Assembly: GCA_017963165.1 (NCBI GenBank)
Contig: JAGCTZ010000116.1
Span: 1-54,863, forward strand
Direction: 5' to 3'
Length of the DNA stretch: 54,863 nt
Origin: Treponema sp.
GTDB taxonomy: Bacteria; Spirochaetota; Spirochaetia; Treponematales; Treponemataceae
The notes under the pieces are model-generated. The model had not been told where the DNA came from, ran no database searches, and saw only the letters and a program-made list of their open reading frames with translations. Shown piece after piece: positions 23,816 through 33,257 of the stretch; the first letter of the stretch is position 1; every line of letters starts with the position of its first letter. The translations under genes and the position numbers were made by a program.

Positions 23816-24589
23816 TTATTTTCTAACAATAATAACCTGCTCAGAAGCAAAGTAAGGAACAGAGAAATCAACATTCTTTTTGCGTTCTTCGGTAACAGAC
23901 ATACCTGCTGCAATAAAGTCAATTGTTCCTGATTGAAGGGCTGGAATCAAACTGTCAAAAGCCATATCCATAACTTCGAGTTTCATTCCGGCAGTCTTAG
24001 CAATCTTTTCGCCCATTGTGATATCAAAACCAACAATGTTCTTTCCTTCAACATATTCAAATGGAGGGAAAGCGGCATTTGTTCCAAGAACTACAGTACT
24101 TCCGCTTGTTGTAATACTTGCTGGAATCTGAATCTTTCCGTCGGCTGGCATAAATGCATTTACCAGAGCTTCGTATTCACCATTCTTTTTCATTGCGTTG
24201 ATAGTTTCATCAATTTTAGAAAGAAGAGCACTATTACCCTTTTTAACGGCAATTGCATATTCTTCTTTATTTTCTGCAAAGTAAGGATCGCGAACAATCT
24301 TCAAAGATGGATTACGCTTTACAATTTCCTGAGCAGGAAGCTCGTCAAGAATAACACAGTCAATAGCACCATTTTTAAGGTCGAGGGCAGCATCAATTCC
24401 ACTCTTAAAAGAAGAAATCACAGCACCTGGTACTTCTTCCTGAACAAAAAGCTCACCAGTAGTTCCTGTCTGAACACCAATTTTCTTTCCGTCAAGGTCG
24501 GCCTTACCATTAATAGTAACCTTAGATTTTGAACAACCCGCAAGAGCCAGTACAGCAAGTGCAGTAAAAAGAATTGTAAGTTTTTTCAT
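23816..24589 (-). CDS. Amino-acid ABC transporter substrate-binding lipoprotein
   Basis: 257 aa. The signal peptide ends in a lipobox (LALAGC, Cys about 19), so it is membrane-anchored. The SBP family 3 fold is clear: LDGKKIGVQTGTTGE, AIDCVILDELPA, NAAFPPFEYVEGKNIVGFDI and FSVPYFASEQ. The order of these motifs starts within the domain and wraps round, so the two lobes appear circularly permuted compared with GlnH/ArtJ. Likely ligand: a polar amino acid. First gene of the transporter operon. Confidence 0.9.
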   Translation of the reverse strand: MKKLTILFTALAVLALAGCSKSKVTINGKADLDGKKIGVQTGTTGELFVQEEVPGAVISSFKSGIDAALDLKNGAIDCVILDELPAQEIVKRNPSLKIVRDPYFAENKEEYAIAVKKGNSALLSKIDETINAMKKNGEYEALVNAFMPADGKIQIPASITTSGSTVVLGTNAAFPPFEYVEGKNIVGFDITMGEKIAKTAGMKLEVMDMAFDSLIPALQSGTIDFIAAGMSVTEERKKNVDFSVPYFASEQVIIVRK

Positions 24590-24653
24590 AAAGAATCTCC
24601 TTAAAACACATTTATATAGAACGTTACTATAAACAATAACACTTTATTAGCGA

Positions 24654-24741
24654 TGTTGCAATATATAATTTTTTATAAAACATCTTGACATTTTCTGTAA
24701 ATATGTCAAAATAAAAAACAGATAATGCTGCAGTTGCAACA
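24654..24741. promoter_or_regulatory. Paired dyads between divergent binding-protein and acyl-CoA synthetase genes
   Basis: TGTTGCAA (24654-24661) and its inverse TTGCAACA (24734-24741) flank a second dyad, TTGACAT...ATGTCAA. They lie in the 179-base region between the two divergent start codons. They may be operator sites of one regulator; a clear -10 is not evident on either strand. Confidence 0.35.
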
Positions 24742-24768
24742 TATAAATAAACACAGGAGTCAAGTTTT

Positions 24769-26733
24769 ATGATTCATTATATTTTTGATAAAACACTGCC
24801 TAAGAATATTCCGCTTTTGTTCAAAAAAAGAGCAGAAGAATATCCGGATGTAAAGCTTCAGGCTTACAAAAATGCACAGGGCAAATTTGAATATTCAAGC
24901 TATTCAAGAGTTTATAACGAGGTAATCTGCTTTGCAGCTGCACTTTCAAAGCTCGGTATAAATAAAGGTTCTAATGTTGCCTTAATTTCTGACAACAGAC
25001 GTGAATGGCTTATTACAGACCTTGCAATTCAGTCTCTTGGTGGAGCAGATGTTCCACGTGGCTGCGATTCTATGGGAAACGAAATCCGTTTTATTATTGA
25101 TTTTGCTGACTGTGAATTTGCTTTCTTTGAAAATCTTCGTCAGCTCGAAAAGGTTCTTGAAAAACCGGCAGAAACTCCAAAGCTCAAGACTGCAATTCTT
25201 TTTGATAAACCAGAACAGGAGCCTTCAGATTGTCCGTTCCAGATTCTCTACTTTGAGGATGTACTTCAGAACGGAAAAAATATTTATAGAGAAAACTCTT
25301 TCAATTGCCAGACAGAAATTGAAAACGGTATGCTCAGCATCGAAGAAAACGATAATGCAACAATCATCTTTACTTCCGGAACAACAGGAACTCCAAAGGG
25401 CGTAATGCTTACACACAAAAACTACATTTCTCAGCTTTCTGTTCTTCAGCCATTCCTGCCTGCTCATCCTGGTGACTGGTGGCTCTCTATTCTTCCGGTA
25501 TGGCATGTATTTGAAAGACTTATTCAGTATGTAGCAATTTATTTTGCAAACGGTCTGGCTTATTCTAAACCAGTTCCTTCTATGCTTCTTGCCGATATGG
25601 CAGAAATTAAACCTCACTGGATGTGCGGAGTTCCTCGTCTTTGGGAAGCCCTTGCAGCCGGTGTTCATAAAGCAATGAAAAAAACAGGTGGCATCAAATA
25701 CAAGCTGTTTAATTTCTTTGTAAATGTTGGAGATAAATATAACAACTGTAAAAATCTTGTATGTGGATACGTTACTCAGATTAAGAGACGCAGCCGTGTA
25801 CTGGACTTTATTGTAGGCCTTATTCCAATGATTCTTTTGTGGCCAATCAACAAGCTTGGTAACGCACTTGTATTCAAAAAGATTCAGGCAAAATTTGGTG
25901 GACGCCTTAAGATTGCAATTTCTGGTGGTGGTTCACTCCAGAGAACAACAGAAAACTTCTATCATTCTGTAGGCTTAAACCTTCTGGAAGGATATGGTCT
26001 TACAGAAACAGCACCGGTTATCAGCTTCCGTTATCACAAAATACCACGTCCTGGTTGTGTAGGTGTAATCTTCCCTACTTTCGAAGTAAAAATTGTAAAG
26101 GAAGAACATGGTGTTATCGTAACTGATGAAAACGGAAAACCTGTAGAGCTTGGTCCTGGACAAAAGGGACTTATTCTTGTTCGCGGAACTCAGGTTATGA
26201 AAGGTTATTACAAGCGCCCTGATCTTACAGAAAAAGTAATTGATAAGGACGGATTCTTCAATACAGGTGATATAGGACTTTTGACATATGACAAAGAAAT
26301 CAAAATCACAGGACGTGCAAAAGATACTATCGTCCTTTCTGACGGTGAAAATATTGAACCGGCAGTTATCGAAAGCGAGCTCTGCACAAGTCCATTCATT
26401 GAAAGTGCAATTGTTCTGGGACAGGACCAGAAGATTCTTGCATCTCTCATAGTTCCTTCAAAAGAAGCTGTAATTCAGTACGCACAGGACAACGGTCTTG
26501 ACTTCTCTGATTACGAAAAACTCCTTCAAACAGAACAGATTAAAGATTTAATCTACAAAGAAGTTAATACCAAAGACAGCCCTGCTAATGGATTCAGACC
26601 TTGCGAACGAATTGCAAAGATTGCATTGCTTCCTAACAGTTTTAAGGTTGGCGAAGAACTTTCTGCAAAACAGGAAATGATGCGATTTAAGATTGTAGAA
26701 AAGTACGCAAGCCTGATTGCAACATTGTTTTAA
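24769..26733 (+). CDS. Long-chain acyl-CoA synthetase (AMP-forming)
   Basis: 654 aa. It activates fatty acids to acyl-CoA via an acyl-adenylate. The AMP-binding signature IIFTSGTTGTPKGVMLTHKNY (about 199-219) is perfect; GYGLTETAPVISFR and the hinge region FNTGDIGLLTYDKEIKITGR are also present. The length and a helical insertion after the P-loop fit FadD/ACSL proteins. AGGAG precedes the ATG. It stands alone, with a strong terminator downstream. Chain-length preference cannot be told. Confidence 0.94.
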   Translation: MIHYIFDKTLPKNIPLLFKKRAEEYPDVKLQAYKNAQGKFEYSSYSRVYNEVICFAAALSKLGINKGSNVALISDNRREWLITDLAIQSLGGADVPRGCDSMGNEIRFIIDFADCEFAFFENLRQLEKVLEKPAETPKLKTAILFDKPEQEPSDCPFQILYFEDVLQNGKNIYRENSFNCQTEIENGMLSIEENDNATIIFTSGTTGTPKGVMLTHKNYISQLSVLQPFLPAHPGDWWLSILPVWHVFERLIQYVAIYFANGLAYSKPVPSMLLADMAEIKPHWMCGVPRLWEALAAGVHKAMKKTGGIKYKLFNFFVNVGDKYNNCKNLVCGYVTQIKRRSRVLDFIVGLIPMILLWPINKLGNALVFKKIQAKFGGRLKIAISGGGSLQRTTENFYHSVGLNLLEGYGLTETAPVISFRYHKIPRPGCVGVIFPTFEVKIVKEEHGVIVTDENGKPVELGPGQKGLILVRGTQVMKGYYKRPDLTEKVIDKDGFFNTGDIGLLTYDKEIKITGRAKDTIVLSDGENIEPAVIESELCTSPFIESAIVLGQDQKILASLIVPSKEAVIQYAQDNGLDFSDYEKLLQTEQIKDLIYKEVNTKDSPANGFRPCERIAKIALLPNSFKVGEELSAKQEMMRFKIVEKYASLIATLF

Positions 26734-26771
26734 TAACCCAAAGCAATAAATAAAAGTCGAAAACTCCTTAT

Positions 26772-26798
26772 AGCCCTCGGTTTTCCGGGGGCTTTTTT
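26772..26798 (+). terminator. Rho-independent terminator of the acyl-CoA synthetase gene
   Basis: GCCCTCGG-TTTT-CCGGGGGC followed by seven Ts, 38 bases after the stop codon. Confidence 0.9.
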
Positions 26799-26828
26799 TC
26801 AGGCACACAGGAGGGGAAATTATTGATT

Positions 26829-26877
26829 GTACAAATCAGAAAAAACAGTCCAGTGGACTATTTTTTCTGATTTGTAC
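26829..26877. terminator. 49-bp palindrome, probable bidirectional terminator
   Basis: Arms of 24 bases with a single mismatch around a central G (AGTCCA-G-TGGACT core). Runs of T lie on the 3' side on both strands. It sits between the convergent acyl-CoA synthetase and EamA genes. Confidence 0.65.
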
Positions 26878-26887
26878 GATAATAAAT

Positions 26888-26953
26888 CCCTCGGTCGCAC
26901 TACGTTGCGCCCTACCCCTTCGAACGGGGCTCAAATGCCGCCCCGTAACGCCC
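26888..26953 (-). repeat. Repeat B copy
   Basis: A GC-rich block (CCCTCGGTCGCACTACG, CCCTACCCCTTCGAACGGGG, CCCCGTAACGCCCCG) that ends next to the EamA stop codon. It is homologous to blocks in metH, at 38971-39030, 51542-51622 and 54668-54727. Confidence 0.7.
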
Positions 26954-26957
26954 CGCT

Positions 26958-27851
26958 TTATTTTTTCTTTACAAATTCAAATTTAGTTTCGGCCAGGACT
27001 ACAGCAACAAATATCAACACACAACCAGCAATCATACGTATTGTTAGATGCTCGTGCAGGAACAGTGTGCTGAACAAAACTCCAAACACAGATTCAAAGC
27101 TTAAGAAAAGAGACGCCAGCGAAGACTTGACGTATTTCAAACTTGTATTCTGAAGACAGAAGCAAAGTAAGGTGCTGAAAAGTCCCAGATAGAGCATTGA
27201 AATAATTACACGAGGATTCTGCAGGCTTGCAAGAGGGAACACGCCGTCATAAAAAGGTGCCAGAAGCCAGCCGCCAATCGCACACACTACAAATTGCAGA
27301 AGTGTCAGGAACAATGGATCATCACCCTGAACACCGTATTTTGCAGTCCAGTAAATATGCAGGACAAAAAACACTCCGCAGACCATAGTCAAAATATCAC
27401 CTATATTAAGACCTGCAGAATCGCCTGTACCAAGTGCAAGTAGCCCAATTCCAGTAAGAGAAAGAACAGCCGCAATAAATTCGTACCACCCCGGACGCTT
27501 TTTTTCAGCAATCCACACAACAAACGGAACCAAGATTACATATATAGTTGTAATAAAAGCATTTTTTCCAGCTGTTGTAAAATTACATCCGATTGTCTGC
27601 GAAGTATAACCAATATAAAGAAACAAACCAGATAATAGCCCATGCTTAATATACTGCTTATTGAGCAAGCGCCACTTTTTTATAAAAATCAAAGACATGA
27701 CAATTGCTGCCATGGAATATCTTATAGCTATCATATAGACAGCACCAATATAATCAAGGCTGTCCTTTACAACCACAAATGCAAATCCCCAGATTGCGGC
27801 GCAAATAATAAGCCCTACACTTGCCAAAAGCGAAACTGATTTTTTATTCAT
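26958..27851 (-). CDS. EamA-family (DMT superfamily) transporter
   Basis: 297 aa with about ten transmembrane helices arranged as two EamA repeats. AAIWGFAFVVVKDSL near the N-terminus and LFSTLLCFCLQNTSLKYVKSSLASL in the second half are typical. Members export or import small metabolites such as amino acids or nucleosides. The substrate is unknown. It is monocistronic and faces the acyl-CoA synthetase gene across two terminators. Confidence 0.88.
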   Translation of the reverse strand: MNKKSVSLLASVGLIICAAIWGFAFVVVKDSLDYIGAVYMIAIRYSMAAIVMSLIFIKKWRLLNKQYIKHGLLSGLFLYIGYTSQTIGCNFTTAGKNAFITTIYVILVPFVVWIAEKKRPGWYEFIAAVLSLTGIGLLALGTGDSAGLNIGDILTMVCGVFFVLHIYWTAKYGVQGDDPLFLTLLQFVVCAIGGWLLAPFYDGVFPLASLQNPRVIISMLYLGLFSTLLCFCLQNTSLKYVKSSLASLFLSFESVFGVLFSTLFLHEHLTIRMIAGCVLIFVAVVLAETKFEFVKKK

Positions 27852-27876
27852 GAAGTTATTCTATCACTTTTATTGA

Positions 27877-28109
27877 ATTTATGATAATATCTTCGCCAAG
27901 AATATAGAGATTGCCGTTGAGGGTTGCGCTACCTTTCTTTCAAAACAGGAACGCAACATTTTTGAAGCACTGCTTCAGGAAAAATCAAACAAACAGATTT
28001 GCGACAAGCTTTTTATTTCTCCACGTACAGTTGAAAACTACACCAGCCGTCTTTATTCAAAAATAGGCGTTAAAAAAAAAGAGAGGAGCTTATTGAAAAA
28101 TTCAAATAA
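27877..28109 (+). pseudogene. Remnant of a LuxR-type regulator (C-terminal HTH)
   Basis: The frame reads FLSKQERNIFEALLQEKSN, then KQICDKLFISPRTVENYTSR and LYSKIGVKKK, a complete LuxR/GerE helix-turn-helix. The receiver or sensor part is missing and there is no start codon. In a run of nine As (28072-28080) the frame breaks: the next frame supplies REELIEKFK and a stop, the normal LuxR ending. So it is both truncated and frameshifted. Only repeat A separates it from glgP. Confidence 0.75.
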
Positions 28110-28136
28110 GCCCCTCTAGATATAATTGAAGATTCT

Positions 28137-28166
28137 TGCGGTCCCTGAGTCTATCGAAGGGCCGCA
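28137..28166 (-). repeat. Repeat A copy with extended stem
   Basis: GCGGTCCCTGAG...CGAAGGGCCGC: the core repeat is closed by GCGG/CCGC. It lies just after the glgP stop and may act as a 3' hairpin. Confidence 0.7.
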
Positions 28167-28177
28167 TACCAGTTTGT

Positions 28178-30625
28178 TTACTTTATTTCCAGCTTGTTCA
28201 ACTTCCAGATATCTCTTACGTAATCTTCGATTGTACGATCGCTTGAGAACTTTCCAGAGTTAGCAATGTTTATCAAAGTTTTGCGTGCCCAGGCTTTTCT
28301 GTCTATATATGCAGCAGAAATCTTTTCCTGTGCCTTGCAATATGAATCAAAGTCAGCAAGAACATAGTAAACATCAGGACGCTGACCTTCTACACCGTAA
28401 ACGAGAGAGTCGTGAAGTTCCTTGAAAAGCTGATGTGTCGGATCATAAGTTCCGTCAACAAGCTGTTCAACAACCTTTGCAAGAGCAGGATTACAATCAA
28501 TATATTCCTGAGGATTATATGTATGCTCTGCTTCCATCTTCTTGATTTCTTCTGTCAAAAGACCGAATACAAAGCCGTTTTCTTTTCCAGCTTCTTCAAA
28601 GATTTCGATGTTGGCACCGTCCATAGTTCCAAGTGTCAAAGCTCCGTTTACCATGAATTTCATGTTTGATGTACCGGAAGCTTCGTAGCCGGCTGTAGAA
28701 ATCTGTTCTGAAACATCTGCAGCAGGGAAGATTTTTTCTGCAACAGATACGCGATAGTTTTCTACGAATACAATACGAATCTTTCCACGAACACGGCGGT
28801 CGTTATTGATTCTGTCGGCAACAGTGTTAATCAGTTTGATGATAGACTTTGCACGGCGGTAACCACTTGCAGCCTTTGCACCAAAAATAAATGTACGTGC
28901 TGGAGGATCAAAGTTAGGCTCTTCTACCAGGCGATTGTACAGATACATGATGTGAAGAACATTCAAAAGCTGGCGCTTGTATTCATGAAGACGCTTAACC
29001 TGAACATCAAAGATTGATTCAGGATCAAGGAATTCGTTCTGTGAATGTTTAAGATAATCTGCAAGATCCTGCTTGTTTTCCATCTTGATTTTGATAAGTT
29101 CGTTGAGAGATTCTTCATCATCAACAAATTTTTCGAGCTCCTTAAGCTTCTTCAAATCCTTTTCCCAGCCGTGACCGATACGTGTTGTAATAAAATCACT
29201 AAGGCGAGGGTTTGCATTCAAAAGCCAGCGGCGCTGTGTAATACCGTTTGTTTTATTATTAAACTTCTGAGGATAAATTGCATACCAGTCTTTAAGTTCT
29301 GCAGTTTTCAAAAGTTCTGTATGAAGAGCAGCAACACCGTTTACGCTGAAGCAGGCATGAATTGCCATCCAGGCCATATAAACCATGTTGTTGTGGATGA
29401 TTGCCATATGCTCGTGCTTGTAATAATCATTAGGGAACTTCTGGCGAAGCTCAATTACAAGACGGCGGTTGATTTCTTCTACAATCTGGTAGATACGTGG
29501 AAGCAATCCCTGGAAAATAGAGATTGGCCATTTTTCCAAAGCTTCTGCAAGAATTGTATGGTTAGTATAAGCAAAGGTGTGTGTTACAACGTTCCAGGCA
29601 TCATCCCAGCCAACATTGTAGTCATCCAAAAGGATGCGCATAAGTTCAGGAATTGCAACTACAGGGTGTGTATCATTGAGCTGAATTACATGATAGTCTG
29701 CAAAATGACTAAAGTCTGTTCCATGGTTTGCAACATAGTGACGTACCAGATCCTGGAGCGAAGCAGAACTGAAGAAGTACTGCTGCTTAAGGCGGAGTGC
29801 CTTACCGCTTGGACCATTATCATTAGGATACAAAACACGGCTGATATTTTCTGCACTATTCTGGCGTTCTACTGCGCGGTTATATTCCATGTTGTTGAAA
29901 AGCTGAAGATCAAAGCCGTTTGGTGAAGATGCCTGCCACAAACGAAGTGTATTTACAGTATTTGTACCAAAACCAATAATTGGCATATCATAAGGAGTTG
30001 CAGTAACTTCCTCTGCGTTTTCTATATAAAAGCGTGGCTGACCATCTGGAGTTTTTCCATAGCAGATGTTTCCGCCAAACTTAACTGTAACTGCAAGGTC
30101 AGAACGTTTGATTTCCCAAGGATCGCGGTGTGCAAGCCAGTTATCAGGATATTCAACCTGATAGCCGTCTTCTACGCGCTGTTCAAACATACCATATTCA
30201 TAGCGGATTCCGTAGCCGTGTCCAGGATAATCAAGAGTAGCAAGAGAATCAAGGAAGCAGGCAGCAAGTCGTCCAAGACCACCATTTCCAAGACCAGCAT
30301 CAGGCTCTTCATCTTCAATCATATCAAAATCGATATTCATTTCTTGAAGAACTTCTTTTACAGAATCTTTGATTCCTGCATTTATAAGGTTATTGCTAAG
30401 GGCACGTCCCATAAGGAATTCTGCAGAAAGATAGTAAAGCTGTTTTACAGGTTTTTTATCGTATTCTGCGCGGGTTGCCATCCAGTTTGGCATAATGATT
30501 TCTATTGCACTGGCAGAAACAGCATCAAAAAGGTCATGCTTGTTTGCCTGCGAAATATCCTTTCCGTATTGACGGCGCAAACGTGCAGAAAGGTTTTCTT
30601 TGAATTGTTCTTTGTCAAATTCCAT
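28178..30625 (-). CDS. glgP: Glycogen/alpha-glucan phosphorylase
   Basis: 815 aa, normal length. It releases glucose-1-phosphate from alpha-1,4-glucans using pyridoxal phosphate. The PLP-lysine motif EASGTSNMKFMVNGALTLGT (Lys about 656) and GNGGLGRLAACFLDS near the N-terminus are intact. GGAG precedes the ATG. With GlgX at 33894-36038 it completes glycogen breakdown. Promoter on the reverse strand: TTGAAA (30703-30698), 17 bases, TAAAAT (30680-30675). Confidence 0.97.
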   Translation of the reverse strand: MEFDKEQFKENLSARLRRQYGKDISQANKHDLFDAVSASAIEIIMPNWMATRAEYDKKPVKQLYYLSAEFLMGRALSNNLINAGIKDSVKEVLQEMNIDFDMIEDEEPDAGLGNGGLGRLAACFLDSLATLDYPGHGYGIRYEYGMFEQRVEDGYQVEYPDNWLAHRDPWEIKRSDLAVTVKFGGNICYGKTPDGQPRFYIENAEEVTATPYDMPIIGFGTNTVNTLRLWQASSPNGFDLQLFNNMEYNRAVERQNSAENISRVLYPNDNGPSGKALRLKQQYFFSSASLQDLVRHYVANHGTDFSHFADYHVIQLNDTHPVVAIPELMRILLDDYNVGWDDAWNVVTHTFAYTNHTILAEALEKWPISIFQGLLPRIYQIVEEINRRLVIELRQKFPNDYYKHEHMAIIHNNMVYMAWMAIHACFSVNGVAALHTELLKTAELKDWYAIYPQKFNNKTNGITQRRWLLNANPRLSDFITTRIGHGWEKDLKKLKELEKFVDDEESLNELIKIKMENKQDLADYLKHSQNEFLDPESIFDVQVKRLHEYKRQLLNVLHIMYLYNRLVEEPNFDPPARTFIFGAKAASGYRRAKSIIKLINTVADRINNDRRVRGKIRIVFVENYRVSVAEKIFPAADVSEQISTAGYEASGTSNMKFMVNGALTLGTMDGANIEIFEEAGKENGFVFGLLTEEIKKMEAEHTYNPQEYIDCNPALAKVVEQLVDGTYDPTHQLFKELHDSLVYGVEGQRPDVYYVLADFDSYCKAQEKISAAYIDRKAWARKTLINIANSGKFSSDRTIEDYVRDIWKLNKLEIK

Positions 30626-30674
30626 TTAAAAAGTCTCCTATTAAAAATCGAGTTTACTTTTTATGAATGAAATA

Positions 30675-30703
30675 ATTTTAGCGTATAATTAGTGGATTTT
30701 CAA
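30675..30703 (-). promoter_or_regulatory. glgP promoter
   Basis: TTGAAA (30703-30698), 17-base spacer, TAAAAT (30680-30675) on the reverse strand, about 50 bases before the glgP ATG. Confidence 0.6.
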
Positions 30704-30707
30704 CTTT

Positions 30708-30884
30708 TTATTTACTTGTAGAATACTGGTGACAGGCGCTTTTTCCAGCACAGGAAGCACAATGACAGGAACCGCAGCTGCCGCCACAGGAGGGATGACG
30801 GCCGTTGCGTTTGTCTTTTATCATGGAGGCAATGACAATAGCAACAATAACTATGAGTATGAGTGAAATGATGATCGTTCCCAT
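30708..30884 (-). CDS. FeoB-associated Cys-rich membrane protein
   Basis: 58 aa. One N-terminal transmembrane helix (MGTIIISLILIVIVAIVIA) is followed by a basic stretch and a Cys-rich tail (CGGSCGSCHCASCAGKSAC). This is the layout of the small FeoB-associated Cys-rich proteins encoded after feoB. It lies 18 bases after the feoB stop with an AGGAGG upstream of the ATG. The Cys cluster probably binds iron at the FeoB pore; its exact role is unproven. Confidence 0.8.
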   Translation of the reverse strand: MGTIIISLILIVIVAIVIASMIKDKRNGRHPSCGGSCGSCHCASCAGKSACHQYSTSK

Positions 30885-30902
30885 TGTATGCCTCCTTTTC
30901 TT

Positions 30903-33257
30903 TTATTTTACAATTGCCTTAGGCTTTCTAAACAACGCCCAAACGAACGCTGCCAAAACCAGAATGGCAAGAATAAATCCGAATATATTTCCAGCACCTG
31001 TAAACATGCTTCCAAACTGATAAACTACAAAGGAAACAACGTAGGCAAAACCACATTCCCAACCGATTGCAGCCCAGGTCCATTTGCGGCTGTTCATTTC
31101 GCGCTTGATTGCACCAATTGCGGCAAAACAAGGAGCACACAAGAGGTTGAAAATCAGGAATGAAAGACCTGCAGGTGCAGTGAATGCTGCAGCCATGTTA
31201 GCCCAGGTTGACTCGCCGCCGTAAAGAATACCCATTGTACCAACAATGTTTTCCTTAGCAACAAGACCTGTAATAGAAGCAACGGCTGCCTGCCAGTTAC
31301 CCCAACCGATTGGAGCAAAAATCCAGGCAAGTGCACTACCAAGTTTTGCAAGGATACTGCAGTCCATCTGATCTTCTTCGAGCATTCCAAAACCGCCGTC
31401 TACCCAACCAAAGAATGAAAGGAACCAGATTACGATTGTAGAAAGCAGGATAATTGTTCCGGCTTTTTTGATGAATGACCATCCGCGTTCCCACATTGAG
31501 CGCATAACATTTCCAAAGGTTGGCCAGTGATAGCTTGGAAGTTCCATAACAAATGGTGCAACTTCGCCCATAAATGGTTTTGTCTTTTTAAGAATAATAC
31601 CAGAACAAATAATTGCAGCCATACCAATAAAGTATGAACCAGCAGCAAGCCATGCGTTTCCACCAAAAATAGCACCTACAACAAGACCAATAAACGGAAT
31701 CTTAGCGCCACAAGGAATAAAGGTTGTTGTCATGATTGTCATACGGCGGTCTCGTTCATTTTCGATTGTACGGCAGGCCATAATACCAGGAATACCACAA
31801 CCAGTTCCAATAAGAACAGGAATGAATGATTTTCCCGAAAGTCCAAAGCGACGGAAGATACGGTCAAGAATAAATGCAATACGAGCCATATAACCACATG
31901 CTTCCAGGAACGCAAGGAAGATAAACAGTACGAGCATTTGAGGAACAAATCCGAGTACAGCACCAACACCGGCAACAATACCGTCAAGGATCAAACCGCT
32001 AAGCCAGTCTGCACATCCAATTGCTTCAAGTCCGCTTCCGATAACAGCAGGAATACCAGGAACCCATACACCATAGTCTGCAGGGTCCGGACCTTCTTCG
32101 CCATATTTTTCTACCATTTCGTTAGCTTCGGCTACCATGTCAGAAGTAATGTCGATTGGATCAGAAACTTCCATTGTTTCGTCATCAACTACAACATAAG
32201 TAACATCGCCGTTTTCATAAGCCTCAAGAATTGCGGCACTGTCACCAAATTCTTCGGCAGCTTCTTCGTAAGCGGCAGTTCCAATTCCAAAAAGGTGATA
32301 TCCGTCACCAAAAAGTCCATCGTTAGCCCAATCTGTTGCAGCAGCACCAACTGTTACCATAGAAACGTAATAAACAAGCCACATAACAACAGCAAAAATT
32401 GGAAGTGCAAGCCAGCGATTTGTTACAACGCGGTCAATCTTGTCTGAAACAGAAAGCTTTGTGCGGTTCTTTTTTGTTACGCAGTTTTTGATGATTGATT
32501 CAATATACTTATAGCGTTCTGCTGTAATAATTGATTCTGAATCATCATCAAGTTCTGCTTCGCAAGATTTTATATCTGCTTCGATATGACTAAGCTTTTC
32601 TTCTGAAACCCCAAGAGCCTTAATAACTTTTTCATCGCGTTCAAAAAGCTTAACAGAATACCAGCGGTGCTGTTCTTCAGGTAAATCATGAACAATTGCT
32701 TCTTCAATATGAGCAAGAGCATGTTCAACGCAACCTTCAAAACGATGTTTGTACATCATTGGCTTTTTATCGTTTGCTTTGTTTACTGCTATTTCTGCAG
32801 CTTCGAGACAACCTGTTCCCTTCAAAGCAGAAATCTCTACAACAGGACAACCAAGTTCTTTTTCCATCTGATCAATATGAATTTTGTCGCCGTTCTTTTT
32901 AACAACATCCATCATGTTAACTGCAACTACCATAGGAATACCAAGTTCGGCAAGCTGTGTTGTAAGATAAAGGTTTCTTTCAAGGTTTGTACCGTCAACA
33001 ATGTTCAAAATTGCATCAGGGCGTTCCTTTACAAGATAGTCACGACTAACAACTTCTTCCAATGTATATGGAGACAAAGAGTAAATACCAGGCAAGTCCA
33101 TTATCACAACTTCATCTTTGTGACCTTTGAGTTTACCTTCTTTTTTTTCAACTGTTACTCCAGGCCAGTTTCCAACAAACTGATTTGAACCTGTGAGTAC
33201 ATTAAAAAGCGTAGTTTTTCCCGAGTTAGGGTTTCCAGCTAAAGCAATCTTAATCAT
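30903..33257 (-). CDS. feoB: Ferrous iron transport protein B
   Basis: 784 aa. The N-terminal GTPase has G1 GNPNSGKTT (8-16), G3 DLPGIYSL and G4 NMMD, with the FeoB-type GDI helical domain after it. From about residue 280 there are two gate-type membrane repeats (for example LIGTGCGIPGIMACRTI and GTMGILYGGE). An extracytoplasmic acidic insertion is present between the first helices (about 315-400). It imports Fe2+ across the inner membrane. The ATG directly follows the FeoA stop. Confidence 0.97.
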   Translation of the reverse strand: MIKIALAGNPNSGKTTLFNVLTGSNQFVGNWPGVTVEKKEGKLKGHKDEVVIMDLPGIYSLSPYTLEEVVSRDYLVKERPDAILNIVDGTNLERNLYLTTQLAELGIPMVVAVNMMDVVKKNGDKIHIDQMEKELGCPVVEISALKGTGCLEAAEIAVNKANDKKPMMYKHRFEGCVEHALAHIEEAIVHDLPEEQHRWYSVKLFERDEKVIKALGVSEEKLSHIEADIKSCEAELDDDSESIITAERYKYIESIIKNCVTKKNRTKLSVSDKIDRVVTNRWLALPIFAVVMWLVYYVSMVTVGAAATDWANDGLFGDGYHLFGIGTAAYEEAAEEFGDSAAILEAYENGDVTYVVVDDETMEVSDPIDITSDMVAEANEMVEKYGEEGPDPADYGVWVPGIPAVIGSGLEAIGCADWLSGLILDGIVAGVGAVLGFVPQMLVLFIFLAFLEACGYMARIAFILDRIFRRFGLSGKSFIPVLIGTGCGIPGIMACRTIENERDRRMTIMTTTFIPCGAKIPFIGLVVGAIFGGNAWLAAGSYFIGMAAIICSGIILKKTKPFMGEVAPFVMELPSYHWPTFGNVMRSMWERGWSFIKKAGTIILLSTIVIWFLSFFGWVDGGFGMLEEDQMDCSILAKLGSALAWIFAPIGWGNWQAAVASITGLVAKENIVGTMGILYGGESTWANMAAAFTAPAGLSFLIFNLLCAPCFAAIGAIKREMNSRKWTWAAIGWECGFAYVVSFVVYQFGSMFTGAGNIFGFILAILVLAAFVWALFRKPKAIVK

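Noticed and set aside
24684..24709. TTGACA at 24684 as the promoter of the acyl-CoA synthetase gene
   Set aside because: No acceptable -10 lies 16-18 bases downstream; the sequence is better explained as one arm of a dyad.
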